Source: Paulinella micropora
Taxonomy: Eukaryota > Cercozoa > Imbricatea > Euglyphida
Assembly (NCBI GenBank): GCA_009731375.1
Contig: BJOX01000059.1
Coordinates: 1,058,234 to 1,122,233 of the forward strand
DNA: 64,000 bases
Direction: 5' to 3'
A model generated the notes under the pieces. That model searched no databases and was not told the origin of the DNA. It saw only the letters and a list, made by a program, of their open reading frames with translations. Below are positions 57,715 to 64,000 of this stretch, one piece after another. Position 1 is the stretch's first letter. Each line of letters opens with the position of its first letter. The position numbers and the translations under genes were made by a program.

Positions 57715-58533
57715 ATGGAAAAGATTAATAGCATTAAGGTGAAGCCAGTAAAACAAGAGGGTGATGGAAATAAAAAAGCAAAAGGTTGCAAATTATTCAA
57801 TGAGCCGTATGCAAATATATTTCTACTTGCCCGTAAGAAGAGCGGGAAAACAACAGCACTCTTTGAAATACCGAAACGGACAACGGACAGAAAAACCCGT
57901 ATTGTCATTATCGCTTCAACAATACACAAGGACTACATTTATAAAGCAATGGTAAAGCACTTTAAGAACAGGGGAAACCCAATGGCAATATATACCTTTC
58001 TTAAATCAGATGGTGTTAATGTGATAGACTATGAACTTGACAAACTGAACAGACATGACGAGCAACACGAAGGAGAAATAAAACAGGACAAAGAGGAAAT
58101 AGAGAAACCACAATTTCTTTATTTCGGAAAGGAAAAGAAACAGAGCGCCGCGGAGGCACCAAAAGAGCGACCAAGTGAGTATATTTCGCCAGAGGTTGTT
58201 TTTGTTTTGGACGATTTAGGAAGTGGATTAAGAGATAAGTCCGTAAGCGATTTGTTAAAAAAGAACAGACACTATAAAAGTAAGGTGATTATGTCAAGCC
58301 AGTATCTGAACGACCTAAGGCCAGAAGCCATTAAGCAGTTAGATTATTTGTTAATCTTTCCGGGCCAGTCTCAGGATAAAATGGAACTCGTGTATAAACA
58401 CTTAGACTTATCTTTTGATTTTGATTATTTTCTTCAAAAGTATCACGAAGCAACAAAGGAGAGATTTAATTTTCTTTATGTCTCAAGTGTTGATGATGAA
58501 CTTCGCAAAAACTTCAACTTCAGATTAAAATAA
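57715..58533 (+). CDS. FtsK/A32-type genome packaging ATPase
   Basis: 272 residues from the first ATG, 57715 (the frame is open about 11 codons upstream without an ATG). This is the motor that pumps virus DNA into the capsid. Walker A is ARKKSGKT at residues 39-46, with the GKT kept but the leading Gly replaced by Ala. Walker B is VVFVLDDLGSG with Asp 166-167. A sensor-like Gln follows in VIMSSQYLNDLRP. An inserted charged segment (about residues 108-150) separates the motifs. The frame is unbroken. Length and layout fit Polinton and virophage ATPases. Confidence 0.87.
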   Translation: MEKINSIKVKPVKQEGDGNKKAKGCKLFNEPYANIFLLARKKSGKTTALFEIPKRTTDRKTRIVIIASTIHKDYIYKAMVKHFKNRGNPMAIYTFLKSDGVNVIDYELDKLNRHDEQHEGEIKQDKEEIEKPQFLYFGKEKKQSAAEAPKERPSEYISPEVVFVLDDLGSGLRDKSVSDLLKKNRHYKSKVIMSSQYLNDLRPEAIKQLDYLLIFPGQSQDKMELVYKHLDLSFDFDYFLQKYHEATKERFNFLYVSSVDDELRKNFNFRLK

Positions 58534-58567
58534 TATTTTTAGAATTATTTTTTTTGTTTTTGCTAAT
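58534..58567 (+). promoter_or_regulatory. AT-rich upstream motif TTTTAGAATTATTTTTTTT
   Basis: A nearly identical word (TTTTAGAATTATTTATTTTT) occurs upstream of the major capsid gene (62415-62436). This is a candidate late promoter core. Confidence 0.4.
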
Positions 58568-58867
58568 ATGCCAGTATCACCAGTGATAATTTCACAACCA
58601 TCAGGATATAACATCGGATACAATCCATCAATGCCACAGAAGGGAGGAAAAAAGAAAACTAAGAAGAAGGGATGTGGACAAAAGGGAGGAAAGATTAACT
58701 GGGCAAAGGTCGGAAAAACGGCCTTGGCTGTTAATAAATTCCTTCGCGATAATAAGGTAATCTCTAGAACTGCGGGGGCATTGAGTAGCATTGGGGTGCC
58801 TTACGCAGGTAGTGTTAGTGTACAGCATCAAAACTCGGATATGGTAAGCAACGAGGAGGGGCTGTAA
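58568..58867 (+). CDS. Small basic virion-core-like protein
   Basis: 99 residues, ATG at 58568, unbroken. A Lys/Gly-rich block (KGGKKKTKKKGCGQKGG) is followed by a helix (VNKFLRDNKVISR) and GVPYAG. Many Polinton-like viruses and virophages encode small Lys/Gly-rich proteins with a similar NKFLKDNK...GVPYA end, compared with DNA-condensing core peptides of adenoviruses. That comparison is from memory and a guess at function. It sits in the usual place, next to the ATPase. Confidence 0.6.
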   Translation: MPVSPVIISQPSGYNIGYNPSMPQKGGKKKTKKKGCGQKGGKINWAKVGKTALAVNKFLRDNKVISRTAGALSSIGVPYAGSVSVQHQNSDMVSNEEGL

Positions 58868-58928
58868 AGTTTCATTAAATGATGATATTTGATATAAACG
58901 AATTGAAAATATTTTTTGTTAATATACA

Positions 58929-59510
58929 ATGATTGCTAAAACCAAAAAAACAAAGAAACCTAAGGTAAGACCCCCACGAGTGTATATAAATAAGAGTGGG
59001 AGACCTTATATTATCCAGAAGGTTAAAAAATATTATCGTAATTTTGGTAAGAAAACAAATGATATGAGCACACTTCAAATCGTTAAGTTGTTTTTGAAAT
59101 ATATTGGTAAACCAAAGGCGCAAAGGGCAACTCGCAAACCAAGGGAAAAAATAATCAAATCTGATTTCAATCGTCTTGAACACGAGAACAGAAACCAGAT
59201 ACAAAGCAACCTACAGAAAAAATATGACATGATACACGAGCAGGAAGAAAAGGAAAAGAAGAAAAGGGATGAGATAGAAGAAGAAAAGAAAAGGCTAGAA
59301 AGAAAAGACATAGCCGATGCCGAGGAACAAAAAGAAATAAAGGACAGGGAACATAAAAGAGAACTAGCAGATATTAATGAACGACAATAACAAAAAGCCA
59401 GAGAACTAAGAAGGGAGCGGGGGGAGCAAAAACTCATAGAAGATGTAAAATACGAAAAAGACAGAAAAAATAGGATACAAGCATTACCACCGCCACCAAT
59501 ATCAATATAT
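58929..59510 (+). pseudogene. Coiled-coil Lys/Glu-rich protein, one in-frame TAA
   Basis: ATG at 58929. The basic N-terminus is followed by a short ordered part (MSTLQIVKLFLKYIG) and then a long charged helix (EQEEKEKKKRDEIEEEKKRL). TAA at 59388-59390 interrupts it; the same frame stays open afterwards (QKARELRRERGEQKLIEDV) to the Pro-rich end at the protease start and overlaps it. It may once have been the N-terminal part of the protease polyprotein, one base out of frame. Possibly a scaffold or minor virion protein. Confidence 0.55.
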
Positions 59511-59511
59511 T

Positions 59512-60830
59512 ATGCCACCGCAACAGGGACAGCCACAAGTTCAGGCACAAGCACAATATCAGGCACCACAAGTTCAGGCGGTAAATCCACTAGAACTAAA
59601 AGAGGCGGAAAAGTTGATTAGAGATGCTGGTTATGGTGATGATTTCCTGAGCGGATTAAGAGACGAAGGCAAAATACTACTAGCAGAGGATATAAGAAAA
59701 TATATGAATTTAGGCTCCAAAACAGAAGAAGTTAAAAAACACCTTGAACAAGCCGAAGAAACCAATAAAAAGGCTCAAAAGATGAACCAAAATTTAGGAA
59801 ACCAACTAGGGGAGGCTAAATACAAAGCAATGTTAAAGAATGAATTGTCAAATAGTAATATTGAAAAAAAACTGACTATTAAAATTCTTGGTGAAGCACT
59901 AAGGGAAAAACTTAAAAATGAAGGCCACGATGTTAAAGGTTGGAACCAAAGGGCATCAGGGATAATAGACAAAATTGTAGAACATAAAATAAATGTAGGA
60001 AATGAAAAGAATGAAGTAAAAATGAAACTCGCAGAATATTTGGGATTACAAACGGGAACTGGTTTAGAAGATTTGATTAGTAAAGTGTTTTCCGTAGAAA
60101 ACATTAAAAAGTATTTATCACGAAAAGAATGGGTTCATTCAATGAGAAAAAAAGATTATGTTAATGTTCTTATAAATAAATATAGAAATGAGCAACAGCA
60201 ACCAAAGCCACAGCAACCGGAGCCACAGCAACCGGAGCTACAGCAACCAGAGCCACAACCAGAGCCACTGCCTGAGCCACAGCAACCACAGCAAGATGAG
60301 CAACAGCCCGAGCCCGAGCCACAGCAAGAGGGAGAGGGGCGGGGACTAATGACTAATGAAATAGATGACATAATGAAAAAATATGGATGGTATCTCGGAG
60401 CGATAGCCAGTGATGAAATTTACAAGTTGAAGCCAGGAAGCAGAAAGCGATACGGATTTATTATGAATACCCAAAAAAGTTCGCAACCCGGAGCACATTG
60501 GATGGCGGTTTATATAGATTTAGATAAAGATAGGTTCCGTGGAAGTTTATGACCCTTTAGCACTTTACGAGCCAACTGAAGACTTTCAACAACAAATGAA
60601 ACGGCTGATAGATAAAAGCCATCCAAGCACATACCTGCTTATGAAAGTAAATAAAGTAAAAGAGCAGAGCGATACGAGCGACACGTGTGGATGGTTTGCT
60701 TTGAGATTTTTGATTGAAAGAAGTAAAGGCACCCGGTTTAAGTTTTGCTAGCGGTTATACAGACCTAAAAGAAGAAGAAGCGGAGAAATTAAAAGCACAG
60801 AATGGGCATGGCTTTGACACATTCATCTGA
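59512..60830 (+). pseudogene. Adenain-like (Ulp1-fold) cysteine protease, two frameshifts
   Basis: This is the maturation protease that trims capsid proteins. ATG at 59512. There is a Gln-rich start, a helical N-terminal region of about 230 residues, and a Pro/Gln/Glu linker (60190-60330). The protease domain has GAHWMAVYID with the catalytic His at 60496, an acidic partner probably in VEVYDPLA, and DTCGWFALRF with the catalytic Cys at 60686. The frame shifts near 60535 and again near 60745. The last frame ends GHGFDTFI at 60830. All catalytic residues survive, in different frames. Confidence 0.8.
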
Positions 60831-60871
60831 ATTATGTATTAAATAAAAGAATAAAAAAGAATATGGAAGAA

Positions 60872-61282
60872 TATGCCGGACTACAAGCAAGGAAAAATTT
60901 ATGCTCTTCGCTCTCACCAGACAGACAAAATTTATATCGGTTCGACAACTCAATCATTGGCTCAGAGAATCGCTAAGCATAGGAATGATTACAAGATTAC
61001 AAGAACAAAAAAATAAAATGGGTATCATCATATGAGATATTAAAATACGAAGATGCTTACATAGAATTATTGGAAACATATCCATGCTATGATAGGGAAA
61101 GTTTATTGAAAAAAGAAGGAGAACATATACGGAACAATAAAGAGTGTGTAAATAAGCAAATAGCAGGTCGCACTAACGAAGAATATAGACAAGAGCATAT
61201 TGATGAAATTAAAGAATATTTAAAAATGAATATGCTAGAGACAGAGAAGAAATACTTAAAACACATTATGATAGATAGATAG
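60872..61282 (+). pseudogene. GIY-YIG endonuclease, nearly full length, copy 4, frameshifted
   Basis: MPDYKQGKIYALRSHQTDK, then IYIGSTTQSLAQRI at 60872-61015. After a slip near 61000 (in GATTACAAGATTACAAG / A-rich sequence) the partner frame continues (YEILKYEDAYIELLETYPC, then KKEGEHIRNNKECVNKQIAG). The C-terminus ends in a short GATA microsatellite (61268-61300), so the usual terminal finger is missing. Confidence 0.75.
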
Positions 61283-61300
61283 ATGGATGGATAGATAGAT

Positions 61301-61616
61301 AGATAGAAAAAAAGGAACAAGTGTATGTAATAATATTAACAATAATTAAAGTGGTGATTATATGACAAGAGTAAACATGGCACCTATTTTGGAACAACAA
61401 AACGGCGAGAAAGAAGTAACGTAGAAGCTAGTCTCTATACTGCGGACGAGCATCATGAGGGGCGCGCACGAGAGAGAGAGAGACCCTTTGTCCTTGTGGC
61501 GGAACATATAATGCAAGGGAGAGAAAGACATTACAGGAGAAACAAACATATAAATTACATTAATAGTTTATATTTTGATATATCAGATATCCAAAAATTA
61601 TTCGTATAATATAACA
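61301..61616. other. Intergenic spacer
   Basis: No gene recognised. A GAGA tract at about 61472-61484 and AT-rich sequence just upstream of the minor capsid ATG (61617). Confidence 0.55.
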
Positions 61617-62402
61617 ATGGACTACAAAGGAGGAAGAAGTTCGGGTATCTATTACATAAATAGCAAAAATAGGATAACTGGCACAGACAGCGACTTTACA
61701 CACGAAGTCAATATGAAGGGGCTAGACAATCCCACACACTGCAAAATACTTCATATTTATGTGCCAAATCGTATTTTTCGGTGGCCTCACCATATAATAC
61801 CTTTACACTTAGTGAAGACGGATATGAGGCTTTAATTACGATATCTGAGGGCAACTACACAATGAACAATTTAAAAAATAAACTGGCAGAGGTGCTAACC
61901 GCAGACAGCCCTAATAATTATACTTATGTGGTATCCAGTAATAATACCAACATAGAACCAGAAGATGGAAAATTAACATTCAGTGTGTCAGAGAATAAAG
62001 GAATTCAACCGCGGTTTATATTTGATACAGATACCCGTATTCACGAGGTTATGGGTTTTGATAGAAATTCAACATATTTCTTCGCTAATGATTTTATTAA
62101 ATCGCCGAATGATTATTCTAACTGGTGAAAAGACTTTATACCTTCAATCAGACTTAGTTGGTGAAGGAGATAATCACGTGCTACAAGAAATATACACAGC
62201 CAACGAAATTCCATTTGGAGCCGTTATATACGACGGAAGTGGGTCTGAGTATGGTAAGAAATTATCCGCCAGTTCAAATAATGTATATAGGTTTTATCTT
62301 ACAGANNNNNNNNNNTAAGCAATTAATCTTAATGGTTTGGGAGTCGTTATGGCGTTATTAATTTACAGGGAAACGAATTATTTCAATTTGTTAAAATCTA
62401 GG
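61617..62402 (+). pseudogene. Minor capsid (penton-like) protein, two frameshifts and a gap
   Basis: ATG at 61617. The start GIYYINSKNRITGTDSDFTH is characteristic of minor capsid (penton) proteins of virophages and Polinton-like viruses, which form the capsid vertices. The frame shifts near 61765 (next part FTLSEDGYEALITISEGNY) and near 62125 (next part EKTLYLQSDLVGEGDNHVLQ). A 10-N gap (62306-62315) interrupts the conserved FYLTD-type end, and the frame resumes INLNGLGVVMALLIY to a stop at about 62402. It precedes the major capsid gene, as in many relatives. Confidence 0.78.
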
Positions 62403-62486
62403 TAATTAATTTTAATTTTAGAATTATTTATTTTTTTCTATAAACATATTCTGGTGAATTAGTTAATTTTCACAACTGCCTAAAAA

Positions 62487-64000
62487 ATGCCAACTCAACA
62501 CGGCGGAGAATTAGACTTCAGTAAGACTGATTATATCAGCGGTTCGTATCGCCTTAACAAACTTACTCCTCGCGAAGGAGCAGGAAATGTTGTTGTTACT
62601 TCAGCGGGCGGTCAGGAAAGCACATTCGACCTTATCAGTCGCCCATTTAACTTGGCAAAGTCGGTGCTGAGTTTCACTTACGCCCCAGGTGCTTCAGGAA
62701 TTGCAGATAGACGCAATCGTATTTTTATGGATTGTTTGAGTATGATTAGACAGATTCAACTTCAAACCCGTAGTGGTGTTTATTTGTGTGATTTGAATAA
62801 TGTCGGAACTATTACGAAAATGATTTGGAAGCCTGAGACTTCATTGAAGGACTTTTTGGCACTTGAGAACCATGGATCGGCTAATGGTGTTGGGTGTATG
62901 CTTCAAAAGTGTAATGCTGATGGGCGAGCAACAACAGCCTTTACTGCTAACGTGTATGCTGGACAACAGGCAAGTGTGGCGACTGTAGCGGGTAGTATTG
63001 ATACCGATGGTCACCTTCAGGCAACATTAAACCGTTTTGGTAATGCTATTGCTGGGGCTATCGCTCCTCCATCACTTAATGCACGAAGACATGATGATAC
63101 TTTGCTGTGAATGTTTCATATACTGAGGCGAAGTATCTTGAGGGAGGTATTGGTGGTGCTAACACAGACCCCATTATTTATGTGAAGATTCCATTGTCTA
63201 TGATTTACAATACTATTTTCGCACTTGATAAGACTATTATGTTTCCTGAAATTTTGACCATGAGAATTGTTTGGGCTGCTAGTAATAGAACTGTTTATCA
63301 TGTTGGTGGTGTTGATGCTAATACAGGTCTTGCTACCACTATTAACACAGCAAATCAAGGTTCTTTTCCTTGAACCGCTAATTCGCAGGTAGCAAACTTA
63401 AACTTGTTTCTAGCGGTTGAAACAAACCCTGATGTTATCAAGTCTATTCAACAAAAAGTGAGCAGTGCCGAAGGTATGACTTTTACGATTGACTACCCAT
63501 ACTCATACAAAAACACAATTCAGGCATCTACAAGTCAGAACATTATTATGAGGTTCGATAGAGGACACGGACGGAGAATTAAGAAAATTTACCATTCAGC
63601 ATTTAATAATGAAGAAACAAAGAATACCGCGTATGATAACGATAATAGGAATGGTTCAAAGATTACTTCCTTCTATACTACCCTTGACGGGTCTAGACTT
63701 CAAGAATTTAATATTAGCACTGCTAATACAACCCTTGAAGATTACATGTATCTAAAAAATAAGATTGAAGGCAGTGCTTTGGTAAATAGCAATGTCTATC
63801 AATACAACTGGTTCTGGGTGGATACATTTGACAACACTCGCCCGCTTTGGAGTAAAGACCAGAATGAAATTAGTGGGCTTGGCCTTTCTCAAGAGAGACG
63901 CTGGGAGATGATGGCTACTACTGCAAATGTTGGTCTCAATCATTACACTCTGGCTATCACTCAGCGAGAGGTTCAAGTGAAGGCGAATGTTATTACTATT
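62487..64000 (+). pseudogene. Major capsid protein, double jelly-roll type, broken and cut by the window
   Basis: ATG at 62487. It starts MPTQHGGELDFSKTDYISGS. Over 500 codons are visible and the end is outside. Features of Polinton-like or virophage major capsids include the LISRPFNLAKSVLSF and IFMDCLSMIRQIQLQTRSG segments and a long second half (MRFDRGHGRRIKKIYHSAF; LEDYMYLKNKIEGSAL; YQYNWFWVDTF). The first frame stops at 63110 and the true continuation is one base off (NVSYTEAKYLEGGIGG). A TGA at 63371-63373 interrupts the second frame, which then stays open to 64000. It builds the icosahedral shell with the minor capsid protein. Identification is by pattern; I could not run an alignment. 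Confidence 0.82.

Larger units (their letters stand above)
49900..64000. mobile_element. Polinton-like provirus, left part (runs off the window)
   Basis: After the microsatellites the sequence becomes AT-rich and gene-dense, with a virus gene set: rve integrase, S74 fibre, packaging ATPase, adenain-like protease, minor capsid, major capsid and GIY-YIG endonucleases. Morphogenesis modules of ATPase, protease, penton and double jelly-roll capsid define Polintons, Polinton-like viruses and virophages. No polymerase is seen, but the right end lies outside. The left boundary is approximate. No terminal repeat can be tested without the other end. Confidence 0.9.

Overview
The window is a piece of a nuclear genome from a microbial eukaryote (protist or alga). 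The evidence is spliced genes with very short GT-AG introns (45 to 64 bp), two families of LTR retrotransposon, an MITE, very dense microsatellites, and an integrated DNA virus of the Polinton-like / virophage-like kind. I cannot name the host. Assembly gaps lie at 598-1126, 12122-12131, 36596-37045, 39048-39479, 43272-43281, 43950-44646, 45930-45980 and 62306-62315, mostly inside or beside simple repeats or C/G homopolymers.

Layout. 1-2003: microsatellites and a gap. 2004-10608: a complete but dead Ty1/copia element, with 5-bp target duplication GAGTC, LTRs at 2009-2336 and 10281-10603, a long open gag, and a pol broken by stops and frameshifts. 10609-20277: mostly non-coding, with (GATA)n, pyrimidine/purine tracts and arrays of two short odd palindromes set about 20 bp apart. 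20278-30650: a full-length Ty3/gypsy-order element on the minus strand, with identical 247-bp LTRs and intact gag (836 aa) and pol (1915 aa). Its gag and pol share one frame and are separated by a single TGA followed by CGG. 30934-33380: a decayed spliced gene on the minus strand that looks transposase-like. 33430-39047: (CTA)n and (TA)n microsatellites around a small spliced gene (35854-36560). 39480-40059: the C-terminal end of a coiled-coil gene. 40766-43818: a spliced, partly broken gene resembling DUF7869-type proteins, then a RanBP2-type zinc-finger exon. 44817-49885: dispersed repeats, an MITE inserted in an open frame, and long (GATA)n/(ATAC)n tracts.

49900 to the end: a Polinton-like provirus cut off by the window edge. 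Its genes are a retroviral-type integrase, a charged protein, a long trimeric-fibre gene with a C-terminal S74 chaperone/peptidase, a two-TM protein, an FtsK/A32-type packaging ATPase, a small basic core-like protein, a coiled-coil protein, an adenain-like cysteine protease, a minor (penton) capsid protein and a major capsid protein. Four full or partial GIY-YIG endonuclease genes are scattered among them. The ATPase and the small basic protein look intact. Integrase, fibre, TM protein, protease, both capsid genes and the GIY-YIG genes carry stops or frameshifts, so the copy reads as a decaying endogenous virus, or as a sequence with many indel errors. Its intergenic spaces hold a family of hairpins sharing the end boxes GATATTT and AAACATCG. 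Two of these hairpins end exactly one base before the start codons of two divergent genes.
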